64,000 bases of DNA from Staphylococcus lloydii (lineage in GTDB: Bacteria; Bacillota; Bacilli; Staphylococcales; Staphylococcaceae). Position 1 is the first letter of the stretch. The number at the start of each line of letters is the position of its first letter. Made by a program: the position numbers and the translations under genes. Positions 50,949 to 59,615 of the stretch are shown here, piece after piece. The stretch is taken from assembly GCF_015775975.1 (NCBI RefSeq), contig NZ_CP064056.1, forward strand, positions 2,418,001 to 2,482,000, written 5' to 3'. The notes under the pieces are model-generated. The model did not search any database. It was not told where the DNA came from and worked only from the letters and a program-made list of their open reading frames with translations.

Positions 50949-52106
50949 TTAATTTATCCCTTCTATAAACTGCGCTATTTTTTTTCCTGGGCCATGAATA
51001 TTACCTACACAGAACACTAAAGCATTTTTACATTCTGCATATACACTATCTTCAATTTCTCTAATATCACTATTTTCAAAGTTGAGATATTTTTTATTAG
51101 GATTTCGTTTCATGACCTCTGTAACCATTTGTGTACTTTTACCTGTACAAATTAAGGTGTCGAAGTCTACGTCTTCGATAAAATCTTCAGCAAACATTTT
51201 TGTTCTATCCACCCTATCCGCACGACAATTTAATATGATAATTTTCTTTTGATATGGATAATTGTAAGACTCTACTTTGTTTAAAATAGCCTTAGACGAT
51301 TTCGTTTCATTTGCTGCGAATGCATTTACATAAACATTCGTCGTATTATTCGCATTGAAATATTTAATTTCTACAGCACCCGAATCAGGCGGTGCATTTA
51401 ACATGCCTTGCAGTGCTATTTCATTATCAATCCCTAAAGCCTCTGCCACACCTAAAGCAATAGCAACATTATCCGGGAACACTAAGTAATCAAATTTTCT
51501 TAAATATTGTTCTGGCACTTTATCTTTATCAACAACGATAAGTTTAGTTTTTCGTCTTTTCGCCACCTTGGCAAAATATGACGTATACTCATCTTTCATT
51601 ACGATAAGATGCCCTTTATAAGGGATCGTTGCTGTAAAGGATTGGGCCACATCTTTTAATGTCGGACCTAAAACATCCATATGGTCTTCCATAACATTAA
51701 CGATGACGCCGATATTGGCTTTAACTAAATCCTTTTGGAATGTAATTTGATAATCTGGATTTACTGCCATACATTCATTAACTAATGCATTGGCTCTTTG
51801 TTTCACAACTTTTCGAACAATGTCCCTTTGTTCACCAATATTCGCACCTTGAGGTTTTCTATATACTGGATATTCTCGTGAAGTAAACCAGTACAACATA
51901 CGTGCATCTGTTCCGGTAGTTTTACCAATAACTTTGTATTGATCTTCACGCAAAATGCTATAAATAAGCCTCGTAATAGTTGATTTACCTCTAATACCAT
52001 TGATATTTATACGTATTGGAATTTTTTTTAAGCGGCGAGAGTGTTTCTTTTTTTCTACTACGCCTAACCACATGATTAACACCACGCAAAGTATGATAAG
52101 TAACAA
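50949..52106 (-). CDS. capB: Poly-gamma-glutamate synthase ligase CapB/PgsB
   Basis: 385 residues. Mur-ligase-like ATPase with P-loop GIRGKST at residues 37-43, VNVMEDHMDVLG and the N-terminal membrane helix. Start is TTG 52106, with AGAGGG about 8 bases upstream. It polymerises glutamate through gamma bonds. It heads the operon capBCA-E-D; about 370 bases of AT-rich leader to 52,480 lie in front and should contain the promoter. Confidence 0.9.
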   Translation of the reverse strand: MLLIILCVVLIMWLGVVEKKKHSRRLKKIPIRININGIRGKSTITRLIYSILREDQYKVIGKTTGTDARMLYWFTSREYPVYRKPQGANIGEQRDIVRKVVKQRANALVNECMAVNPDYQITFQKDLVKANIGVIVNVMEDHMDVLGPTLKDVAQSFTATIPYKGHLIVMKDEYTSYFAKVAKRRKTKLIVVDKDKVPEQYLRKFDYLVFPDNVAIALGVAEALGIDNEIALQGMLNAPPDSGAVEIKYFNANNTTNVYVNAFAANETKSSKAILNKVESYNYPYQKKIIILNCRADRVDRTKMFAEDFIEDVDFDTLICTGKSTQMVTEVMKRNPNKKYLNFENSDIREIEDSVYAECKNALVFCVGNIHGPGKKIAQFIEGIN

Positions 52107-52480
52107 TTTATGACCCTCTCTTCATCAAGCTGTTTAGAGTTTTACGTTATAGAAACAAATAAAATCATTTACGTTGATTTACGAATATACAAACCCATAA
52201 TCAACGTATACTTTCATTTTTTATCCTATTAACGACATACTATCATTCAGTTATTTAGCTAGTTTTAAACATATAAATTTTTTGTAAATATAATCTAAAG
52301 TCATATTTACATTTAAATTATATTCAATATTAACTATTTATATTTATTTAATCTTAATTACGTAACATTTAATTTTCTACTTATATCTAAAATGAAATAT
52401 AATTTTACGCTTGCTTTACATTGAATTAAAACTGCTGTGTTACTTTTGAATTAAATCAAAATATATAAGGTGCTAAATGA
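52107..52480. other. Divergent intergenic region upstream of the cap operon
   Basis: AT-rich, no ORF. Several partial TTGA.../TAT boxes on the minus strand, none convincing enough to call. Regulatory sites for capsule control may lie here. Confidence 0.4.
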
Positions 52481-52491
52481 GGGAGGTAGAC

Positions 52492-52710
52492 ATGAGTAAA
52501 CCGGTTAGATTGGCTGTAGGTATTTATCTTGGGACAATTTTAATTTTATGCAGTGGATATTTAATTTTAATACTAGTAGGTAGTTTTCTAGGTAATGATA
52601 TGCGTGGTGCTATTACAGACGCTGACAATACAAGAAATCTTGAAACTGTCGGAGATTTCGAACACGATTTACAATTCACGGATAATAATCTATTTTTAAG
52701 TTTTCCTTAG
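52492..52710 (+). CDS. Small membrane protein, 72 aa
   Basis: Start ATG 52492 with GGGAGG seven bases earlier (MSKPVRLAVGIYLGTILILC). One or two membrane helices at ~5-30, then an acidic tail. Divergent from cap genes. Function unknown. Confidence 0.6.
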   Translation: MSKPVRLAVGIYLGTILILCSGYLILILVGSFLGNDMRGAITDADNTRNLETVGDFEHDLQFTDNNLFLSFP

Positions 52711-52729
52711 GCTTTTATAAAGACATAAA

Positions 52730-52762
52730 GAAACCACACTCAAAGATTGAGTGTGGTTATTT
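52730..52762. terminator. Terminator after the 72-aa gene
   Basis: AACCACACTCAA - AGA - TTGAGTGTGGTT, 12 pairs, followed by ATTTTAA. Confidence 0.8.
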
Positions 52763-52822
52763 TAATATTATATTGCTTTAATAATGATTATTTTTACAAG
52801 TCTTTAATTGTATTTATAACTA

Positions 52823-52856
52823 AATAGCACTCCCTACACCAAGTAGAGAGTGCTAC
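52823..52856 (-). terminator. Terminator after the IsaB-like gene
   Basis: Minus strand AGCACTCTCTAC - TTGG - TGTAGGGAGTGCT (one G-T), followed by ATTTAGTT. Confidence 0.65.
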
Positions 52857-52915
52857 TATATATTATTTAACTTTTAATTCAAAGTTTGATTGGGTGATTG
52901 TTGGTTAATTTTAGA

Positions 52916-53440
52916 TCAACCGCCACCGCCAGCTCCACCGTACATGATTGTTACTTCAGATACTTTATTATCATTAACATCAAAACTAACACTTAGACCA
53001 GGTGATTTAGGCGCGTATTCATATGCTGCCTCATTATTACCTAGTGCTCTTACTTTTTTAAGATCAGAACCATACGCACCTTTCAATTGTTTTACAGTTA
53101 ACTGGTCTTTAACTTTAAATTGCACTACGTTTGTTTTTTTAGCATTTTTGTCGCCGTTAAAAGTTTGGTCATACTTAGTAAATGTAGCGCCACTTCCACT
53201 TGATGTATTACTAATCTTAACACCATTAAACGTTACATTATTATATTTAATACCATTCATAAATTGCTTATTTAATAAGAAGCTAGAATCATTTCCAGCA
53301 TATCCGTGATAACTATAATAAGGTGTTGTTGCTGCATGTGCTACGCTATTTTGTGCTGATACTCCAGAGGCAGTTCCTACTCCAAATAAAGTGCCAAAAG
53401 TTACTGTAGTTGCTACAATTGTTTTTGTTGCTCTATTCAT
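52916..53440 (-). CDS. isaB: IsaB-like immunodominant secreted antigen
   Basis: 174 residues. Signal peptide (about 1-36, ending in HAA-like cleavage region), then the mature YYSYHGYAGNDSSFLL pattern and APKSPGLSVSFDVNDNKVSE that characterise IsaB, a surface/secreted protein of staphylococci that binds nucleic acid. It ends in a glycine run (GGAGGGG). Monocistronic. Confidence 0.83.
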   Translation of the reverse strand: MNRATKTIVATTVTFGTLFGVGTASGVSAQNSVAHAATTPYYSYHGYAGNDSSFLLNKQFMNGIKYNNVTFNGVKISNTSSGSGATFTKYDQTFNGDKNAKKTNVVQFKVKDQLTVKQLKGAYGSDLKKVRALGNNEAAYEYAPKSPGLSVSFDVNDNKVSEVTIMYGGAGGGG

Positions 53441-53721
53441 ATTGAATCTCCCCTTTTCTTTATTACAAAATATTACTTTCTGATTACAATATTACACAAT
53501 ATTCTCAAAACTTCAACTTAAATCATGTAAAAATATATTTAAATTTATGTTATTCATTAAAAGTATAAAATTTTATAAAGCTATATATTGCGTAGTGACG
53601 GCATTTATTAGGCGTTGCACAACAGATGAATTTTTTCTGAAATGGATTTTCTAAAAATGCAAAAAATCTCCATTTGCGTGTATTGATAATGTAATAATTT
53701 AATTTCAATTTCGCTACTTAC

Positions 53722-53762
53722 AAAAAACCACCCACATGTTATTAAAACTGTGAGTGATTTTT
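53722..53762 (-). terminator. Terminator of the GNAT-phosphatase-ASCH operon
   Basis: Minus strand AAAATCACTCACA...TGTGGGTGGTTTTTT, imperfect stem and T-run. Confidence 0.6.
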
Positions 53763-53763
53763 A

Positions 53764-54228
53764 TTAATACTTTTCAAGTCTAACAAGACCTTCCGAATCA
53801 GGTTCATCTATATCATTTTTATATCTATAGCCATGTTTAAGGTAAAAATTAACGGCAGTTATTGATGCTGGAATCTCTACTCTTTTGGCACGTTGAAAAT
53901 ATGAGTCGTTTTCTAACGTTTCAATTATTAAATTACCGATACCTCTCCTTTGATAGAGTGGATCTACAAATACTGTAAATAGACTGCTTTCCGTGTGACT
54001 ACCCCAGTACGGTCCAATAGCACCAGTGCCAATAATTTTTGCTTCATCTATTAATAAATAGAAATGAGTAAAACTAGCCCTCTCCACTATCTTTTGTGGC
54101 GTTATATCAGCGATTGCCTTTTTAATAATATCTTCTGGTTCGTATAATGCGTTTGTAGTTTTTAACGTTCTTTTAATTAATTCTGCTACTTCATGCGCAT
54201 CTTCGGTTACAAATTGTCTAATCTCCAT
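53764..54228 (-). CDS. GNAT acetyltransferase
   Basis: 154 residues from ATG 54228 (MEIRQFVTEDAHEVAELIKR). The acetyl-CoA loop is DPLYQRRGIGNLIIETLE. Overlaps the phosphatase gene by 11 bases, so one operon of three genes. Confidence 0.83.
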   Translation of the reverse strand: MEIRQFVTEDAHEVAELIKRTLKTTNALYEPEDIIKKAIADITPQKIVERASFTHFYLLIDEAKIIGTGAIGPYWGSHTESSLFTVFVDPLYQRRGIGNLIIETLENDSYFQRAKRVEIPASITAVNFYLKHGYRYKNDIDEPDSEGLVRLEKY

Positions 54229-54751
54229 AACTATCACCTAGTTCAATTTTTGAAATACTTCCATCATTTTTTATTACCCTTAAATCAGGATTTTCTAGTG
54301 TTTTCCAATCTGTGAAGGAGAATTTTTCAAAATAATTTAATATCAAAGCAATTAAATTGCCGTGACTAACAAGCAGTACATTTTCAGTTAAATCTATCTC
54401 ATTTAACAGGCTAATTGCTCTTTGTTCAGCTTCTCGACTACTTTCTCCACCTTGTAACTTTAAATCATAGTCATTAAAAGTTTTTTCTAATTCGGGCAAA
54501 AATGAATCTAATGTTTCAGTAGTTAGTACACGTTCAGCTAATCGTTTATCTGTAATCACCTCTTTATACATAGATAATGCAAAAGGCTCTACCGTCTTAA
54601 CTGCCCTTATCATAGGACTTGAATAAATTTTGTTAATTTGAAGTTGTTCTAATATAGGTATTAGAGATTCAGCTTTTCGGTGACCAGATTCGGTTAATGG
54701 CGCATCTTCATTTTGTCCCATTGCCTGACAATGTCTTAATAAATACAACAT
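54218..54751 (-). CDS. Histidine phosphatase family protein
   Basis: 177 residues from ATG 54751 (MLYLLRHCQAMGQNEDAPLT); AAAGGTGA upstream fits this start better than the longer reading. LRHCQA has the catalytic His with Cys in place of the usual Gly (RHG), and the second His is in VLLVSHGNLIALI. Phosphoglycerate-mutase-like phosphatase of unknown substrate. Confidence 0.82.
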   Translation of the reverse strand: MLYLLRHCQAMGQNEDAPLTESGHRKAESLIPILEQLQINKIYSSPMIRAVKTVEPFALSMYKEVITDKRLAERVLTTETLDSFLPELEKTFNDYDLKLQGGESSREAEQRAISLLNEIDLTENVLLVSHGNLIALILNYFEKFSFTDWKTLENPDLRVIKNDGSISKIELGDSYGD

Positions 54752-54752
54752 A

Positions 54753-55202
54753 CTATTCACCTTTAACATATAAACATTCAAATTCTTCACATAACACAAT
54801 CTCTTCTTCAGAAAATGTTAAATTATGTTCCTTAAATTCTTCATTAAAGAACGCTAAATGTGCGTCTCTCCAATAGGCAAGACTTCTGTCCCCTTCACCT
54901 TCATTATAGGCATGCGTTTCTGTCACATTTTTAAATTTTGTAGCATAAATTTCAGTCGTTTGTATCACACATATCGGTTGCTCTTTACTATTTAGCACTA
55001 CGCTCAAATCCTCTGTTTGAGGCAGTGGTTCATTATCTAATTCATAAAGACTATATGCACTCGTTGTTGATGTCTTAATACCTCGGCTTACTAAGTCAGC
55101 TAAAAAATCTTGATCAACGCCAAATGCCCATGCAGTATATTTAGCGTCTTTATATTCAGGATATTTAGTTATAAATTCATTCCAAAATGTTTCAATAGAC
55201 AT
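54753..55202 (-). CDS. ASCH-domain protein
   Basis: 149 residues from ATG 55202. AWAFGVDQDFLADLVSRGIK, ICVIQTTEIYATKFKNVTET and RSLAYWRDAHLAFFNEEF follow the order of ASCH domain proteins, a beta-barrel similar to PUA that binds RNA or modified cytidine in some members. Confidence 0.82.
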   Translation of the reverse strand: MSIETFWNEFITKYPEYKDAKYTAWAFGVDQDFLADLVSRGIKTSTTSAYSLYELDNEPLPQTEDLSVVLNSKEQPICVIQTTEIYATKFKNVTETHAYNEGEGDRSLAYWRDAHLAFFNEEFKEHNLTFSEEEIVLCEEFECLYVKGE

Positions 55203-55371
55203 GTGAAGCACCCCTTGTAAATTGTTATTAACATTGCATAATTACTTGTATTATAACTATTCTTTATAATGCTTACTAGCTTATTTATAAAATTCACTTT
55301 CTTAACCATAGTTCCATGCTCATCGAAATATATGGTTGTTATAATAAAATTAATAAAGTGAGGTGCTAAAC

Positions 55372-55428
55372 ATGACAATTTATAAAAACATTTCCAATAA
55401 AAAAGTAAGCGCGCAGTATAATTTCTAG
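55372..55428 (+). pseudogene. Short orphan ORF with good start signals, 18 aa
   Basis: MTIYKNISNKKVSAQYNF, preceded by GAGGTG 8 bases before the ATG and a TATAAT at about 55340. The good initiation region but tiny product suggest a decayed gene start or a short leader; family unknown. Confidence 0.3.
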
Positions 55429-55452
55429 AATAAAGTAATTAAGATTTAAAAA

Positions 55453-55505
55453 AAGATAACTGCTTTAAACTAACTTAGTACAAGTCTAATTAAAGTAGTT
55501 ATCTT
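55453..55505 (-). terminator. Terminator after the GNAT gene
   Basis: Minus strand AAGATAACTACTTTAA...TTTAAAGCAGTTATCTT followed by TTTTT. Confidence 0.7.
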
Positions 55506-55506
55506 G

Positions 55507-55953
55507 TTATAAATTCTTTACAAACCCTGAAGATTTTTTATTAAAACCATTCGCTTGATAAAACGCATGCGCATTTACGCGTTCCTCTCGATTGCCACTA
55601 TTTAACGCTAATGCCTCACAGTTTAACTTATTAGCTAACTGTTCTGACTCATTAAGTAATAATTCGCCATTACCCTGTTTGCGATAATTGCTGTTTATAA
55701 CGAAAGCTAAAATGCGTAAATAATGACCAGGCTTTTCAAAATTCATCATGCGACACATACCACTAAAACCAATAATGTCACCTTTTTCATTGATTAGCAG
55801 CAACATAAAATAATCCTCGTGGCTGTTTAATTTTGTTAAACGTTCAAGCAATTCATCTTTAGTGGTCGGGTAGCCTAACTGTTCATATAACATTAGCAAA
55901 TTGTCTATCTGTTGCAGGTCCTCATTATTAAACAACCTTGTAAAGACGCTCAT
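55507..55953 (-). CDS. GNAT acetyltransferase
   Basis: 148 residues. Acetyl-CoA loop NSNYRKQGNGELLLNESE (slightly altered Q-x2-G) and ALNSGNREERVNAHAFYQAN match typical GNAT domains. Unknown substrate. Stand-alone. Confidence 0.83.
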   Translation of the reverse strand: MSVFTRLFNNEDLQQIDNLLMLYEQLGYPTTKDELLERLTKLNSHEDYFMLLLINEKGDIIGFSGMCRMMNFEKPGHYLRILAFVINSNYRKQGNGELLLNESEQLANKLNCEALALNSGNREERVNAHAFYQANGFNKKSSGFVKNL

Positions 55954-56044
55954 CTAATCATCCTTTGAGATTTAAACTTTGAATCAATCATTTCACCCCA
56001 AGCTTGCAATAATTTGGAATTCAATTTTAGTATTTTTGTTAATT

Positions 56045-56425
56045 CTATAATCCCTCATAAAATTCAATAATATTATTGTCTGGATCGGTCACATGGAAAC
56101 ATTTGATGCCCCATTCTTGTTGTTCTGTTGGTTCATCTAATACGTTAACGTCATTTTTTAATTGGTTATATAACTTTTCAAGATTATCCGCTTCAATAAT
56201 TATCATTTGGGTATTATAATGCTCATTTCCTAATTGGTCATCAAGTTTGAGTGCTTCTACCATTAACTGTTTATCGAACAACGACAAGTAAACACCTGCG
56301 AAATCAAAATCTGCGTAATTACCCTGTTTGTTGCCAAAAACGCACGTCGCCTTTAAAATGTCGTGGTAAAAATTGAACATATTTTCAAAATCATTTGTTA
56401 GCAACCTAATATTAGTTATTTTCAT
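56045..56425 (-). CDS. VOC family protein
   Basis: 126 residues. NDFENMFNFYHDILKATCVF and HVTDPDNNIIEFYEGL are typical of glyoxalase-like proteins. Possible operon with the following NTF2-like gene (23-base gap). Confidence 0.83.
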   Translation of the reverse strand: MKITNIRLLTNDFENMFNFYHDILKATCVFGNKQGNYADFDFAGVYLSLFDKQLMVEALKLDDQLGNEHYNTQMIIIEADNLEKLYNQLKNDVNVLDEPTEQQEWGIKCFHVTDPDNNIIEFYEGL

Positions 56426-56448
56426 AGCACCATCTCATTTCCTTTTTA

Positions 56449-56844
56449 TTAAATACTACCTAGTCCTTTTACTTGTTCATCATATTCTTTAGTGAGCTCG
56501 TTACAAGCTATTACCTTACCATCATCGTTAAACGTAAATACCGCATAAACTTCAATGTTGCCTATACTATTGTCCTTTTTCTCAACGATGACATCATATC
56601 TTAAAAATACAGTTTGTTTTTCTTCATCTATCAACATATCTTTAAAAGTTTCAATTGTTAAACTTTTTACTACGGCTTTCAGTTTTTCTAAATGCGCTTT
56701 AAATTCATTAATATCTGTTGTTATATGATCTGTTACTTGGACATAATCGGGCGCAAAATAAGTGTCTACCTTTTCTAAATTCAATTCAATTAAAATATCG
56801 AGATATACTTGTTCGATTTGTTGTTGTAATTGTTGTTTATTCAT
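56449..56844 (-). CDS. NTF2-like / SnoaL-type protein
   Basis: 131 residues. YFAPDYVQVTDHITTDINEF and the alternating strands after residue 80 fit the SnoaL/nuclear transport factor 2-like fold. Function unknown. Confidence 0.7.
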   Translation of the reverse strand: MNKQQLQQQIEQVYLDILIELNLEKVDTYFAPDYVQVTDHITTDINEFKAHLEKLKAVVKSLTIETFKDMLIDEEKQTVFLRYDVIVEKKDNSIGNIEVYAVFTFNDDGKVIACNELTKEYDEQVKGLGSI

Positions 56845-56947
56845 AATTATCTCCCTGTAATTAAGTTCATAATTCCAAATATTTAATTATATATTTACAC
56901 CTTAGCATTATAATTATGACTATAAAAGTATTTCAAATAGCTATAAA

Positions 56948-56982
56948 AGAAAAACCAAATGCTGTTAACATTTGGTTCTTCT
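56948..56982 (-). terminator. Terminator after the squalene/phytoene synthase gene
   Basis: Minus strand AACCAAATG - TTAACAG - CATTTGGTT followed by TTTCTTTT. Confidence 0.7.
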
Positions 56983-56997
56983 AGTCTAATATTCAAT

Positions 56998-57819
56998 TTA
57001 TGCTTCGTCTTGAACTTCTTTTACAGATTGTTCAACTTCTTCACGCGATACTTTTTCGCGACCTGATTTCATGGCTTTTAATGTTTTATGCGCCAATACT
57101 AAAGGTAAACGACAAAACATTTTTATACTTCTTTTCTTAACCGCTTTAATGTACTCATCAGCTTTGGCTAAATTAGCCTCTGCATATTCAAATAAGTCAT
57201 CACGCGACCAATCATCCGGTACGAAACTTACTTTTCGTTCGTCTAAATCTTCTTGTTCATTACGTAATATATTTACAGCTTGTAAACCACGGCCATAACC
57301 AATTGCTAAATCTCTGTCCGTTTGCTCATTACCATAAATGCTCCATAGGTCAGACAACATGACGCCTACCAAGCCTGCAACATAGTATGTATATTCATCT
57401 AAATCTTCACGTGTGTGAATCTCCCAATTTAATTTAGACCATTTAGACATACCATAAGCTGTTTCACTAGAATGCTCCATTACGGCAGGTAATGCTGCTT
57501 CAGGACATACTTTAATCCAATCACCTAAACGAATTGATACATCAGGTAAGATATCTTTTATCGGTGCAATGATAGACGCATACGCATTTTCATCAAATGG
57601 TTGTTTAAATAATTCACTTATTTGTAATAACACCGTATATTTCACGTCATTACTTATATCTGGATGATCTTCAATCTCATCAACTGCACGTAATATTAAA
57701 TACGCTGAAGCGACTGCATCCTTTAAATCCTTTTCTAAAAAAGTAATAGGGATATAAAATGTACGACTTGTTGCTTTTAACATGTTCATTGCATCTTTAT
57801 AATCTTTTTTATTTACCAC
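56998..57819 (-). CDS. Squalene/phytoene synthase family protein
   Basis: 273 residues. The two Asp-rich motifs are present: LILRAVDEIEDH (first) and ILRNEQEDLDERKVSFVPDDW (second), with GRGLQAVN and YTYYVAGLVGVMLS. These enzymes join two prenyl diphosphates; in staphylococci CrtM makes dehydrosqualene for carotenoids. No CrtN-like desaturase is adjacent, so the product is not clear. Confidence 0.82.
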   Translation of the reverse strand: MVNKKDYKDAMNMLKATSRTFYIPITFLEKDLKDAVASAYLILRAVDEIEDHPDISNDVKYTVLLQISELFKQPFDENAYASIIAPIKDILPDVSIRLGDWIKVCPEAALPAVMEHSSETAYGMSKWSKLNWEIHTREDLDEYTYYVAGLVGVMLSDLWSIYGNEQTDRDLAIGYGRGLQAVNILRNEQEDLDERKVSFVPDDWSRDDLFEYAEANLAKADEYIKAVKKRSIKMFCRLPLVLAHKTLKAMKSGREKVSREEVEQSVKEVQDEA

Positions 57820-58285
57820 TGCTATTACTCACTCCTTTTCTACGTTGAAACTTTCAAACTGACTTGCAGCTTATACAAATAATTTTATTTATTACGTTAT
57901 CAAACATTAATTCCGAGCCTAGCTCGTAGAGATACTTGGCTTCCACTGACAGTTATTTCAAAAAATTTAGAGAATTTACGTACTAAAAATTTTATCAACT
58001 GATTTACATGCGTATTAAAAGCGAATCAATATGTCTTGAGTTGTTAAAAACGCATTATTTTTTTATTAGTCATATAGCTTGATTATAGCATAAGTTATTC
58101 CATTGAAATATCAATGTCCATCTTACTCACTCTAGTAGATGTTGTTACTTTATTAAGTTAATCATAAGAGGTATCAATAAACAAATAAAAACTTAAATTG
58201 CGACCAATTTTTATACTTTAGTGATTATTCTATTATTAATTTTTAATAACAGTCATGCATTAATTAAGTACCATTCGTAAGTTAA
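57820..58285. other. AT-rich intergenic region
   Basis: No ORF with start signals, no clear RNA element seen. Contains only short AT-rich inverted repeats. Confidence 0.4.
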
Positions 58286-58334
58286 AAATAAAGAAAGTAG
58301 CATCTCATTTTGAAATCCTACTTTCTTTATTTAC
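58286..58334. terminator. Bidirectional terminator hairpin
   Basis: AAATAAAGAAAGTAG pairs with CTACTTTCTTTATTT (15 pairs) around a 17-base loop, just after the 58360 gene stop on the minus strand. Confidence 0.75.
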
Positions 58335-58359
58335 ATTTATGAAATCCTAAATGTTACTT

Positions 58360-58731
58360 TTATCTAAAAATAATATTCGTCGCTAATGAAATCACAAAAA
58401 TGATTGTTAAAGAAAATTGTAAACGTCGTATAATGGTGTTGTCCTTCTCTTCAAAGAAAAGAAAATACAATGTTAGGCAGGCTATTAACAAAATTACAGA
58501 ATAATAACCAAAATAATTTAACGAAAATATATTAAACAACCATGTTCCAATATCTATTTTGAATTTAGGTATAATTATGGTTAAAAACACTGAAATATTA
58601 CTTAGAACTAATAATACAATACCAATTGCTAATTTAAGCAGTTTCAAATTAAATCCCTCATTCTTCTTAAAATTTAATTTATCAATCATTTTTATTCTTC
58701 GTTCATCTGGACTCATTATCTTTTGAGTCAT
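58360..58731 (-). CDS. Membrane protein, 123 aa
   Basis: A charged N-terminus (about 28 residues), then three membrane helices (LLKLAIGIVLLVLSNISVFL, YYSVILLIACLTLYFLFF, LTIIFVISLATNIIFR). Overlaps the upstream membrane protein gene by 29 bases, so the two are probably co-translated. Function unknown. Confidence 0.6.
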   Translation of the reverse strand: MTQKIMSPDERRIKMIDKLNFKKNEGFNLKLLKLAIGIVLLVLSNISVFLTIIIPKFKIDIGTWLFNIFSLNYFGYYSVILLIACLTLYFLFFEEKDNTIIRRLQFSLTIIFVISLATNIIFR

Positions 58732-58894
58732 CGGTTTTCACACTTCTTGTGACGCCAATAATAACTAAACCAAATACGAATATAAGAGACCACTTAGCAT
58801 CTATAATATCTGTAAAAAGATATATAACACCGTATCCTAAAATCCATATAGCTAATAAAATATTAAAAACAATTCTTAATTTGCTTTTAGTCAA
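58703..58894 (-). CDS. Membrane protein, 63 aa
   Basis: Start TTG 58894 favoured by the AGAAGGTG upstream. Two hydrophobic helices (IVFNILLAIWILGYGVIYLF and SLIFVFGLVIIGVT). Pairs with the 123-aa protein. Function unknown. Confidence 0.55.
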   Translation of the reverse strand: MTKSKLRIVFNILLAIWILGYGVIYLFTDIIDAKWSLIFVFGLVIIGVTRSVKTDDSKDNESR

Positions 58895-58977
58895 AATATA
58901 CACCTTCTTTTATTGTCTCTTTAGCAAATACATAATTTTTATATGTTATTCCCAGTAATTGCGTCATTAGAACACTA

Positions 58978-59018
58978 AAAAGCCTAAACGTCTATATCTA
59001 AACGTTTAAGCTTTTGTT
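58978..59018 (-). terminator. Terminator after the flavin reductase gene
   Basis: Minus strand AAAAGCTTAAACGTTTAG...GACGTTTAGGCTTTT with a T-run. Confidence 0.7.
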
Positions 59019-59036
59019 ATTTTAATATCCTACTAC

Positions 59037-59603
59037 CTAAAAATCGTATTGGTCGTCTTCTTCTTGGAGTATTTGATTATATACTCTTGCCATGCGTAGT
59101 GTGTCTTGGGCTAATGTCGTAATTCTAAAGTGTACATCGTCATTAACAATTTGTTTGTTAGAAAAGTCACTTTCTTCAATAAATACATATGTTTGCATCA
59201 CATGGGCCTTCATATACCCTAAAATCGGTTTTAATTGTAATTCAGGAATTAAATAATGCTTTGATGAACCTGCAGTGACAATTAATCCAGCTATTTTGTT
59301 TCTAAATGCATTAACGGGCAATAAATCAAAAACATTTTTTAACGCACCTGGAATGGCAGCTTGAAATACAGGAAATCCAATAAAGATAATATCCGCTTCC
59401 ATTAATGTGGTAGTTAGATGTAATGTATCTCCCTCAGTATCTAAATAATTACGGCCATCCGGTTGTTGGATATTAAGATCTCTTAAATCTAATAATGTAA
59501 TCTCATGATTTTCGTCTTGCTCAACGAGCGCTTGTTGTAATCTATCTATTGCAACTCTAGTTTTTGTACCAATTGGTGAGCCAGATAATAAAGCTATTTT
59601 CAT
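59037..59603 (-). CDS. NADPH-dependent FMN reductase
   Basis: 188 residues. Flavodoxin-like start IALLSGSPIGTKTRVAID and IFIGFPVFQAAIPGALKNVFDLLP are the FMN-binding loops of the SsuE/FMN_red family. It is 12 bases downstream of a luciferase-like monooxygenase gene, forming a typical two-component system in which this protein supplies reduced flavin. Confidence 0.85.
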   Translation of the reverse strand: MKIALLSGSPIGTKTRVAIDRLQQALVEQDENHEITLLDLRDLNIQQPDGRNYLDTEGDTLHLTTTLMEADIIFIGFPVFQAAIPGALKNVFDLLPVNAFRNKIAGLIVTAGSSKHYLIPELQLKPILGYMKAHVMQTYVFIEESDFSNKQIVNDDVHFRITTLAQDTLRMARVYNQILQEEDDQYDF

Positions 59604-59615
59604 TGTATTACACCC

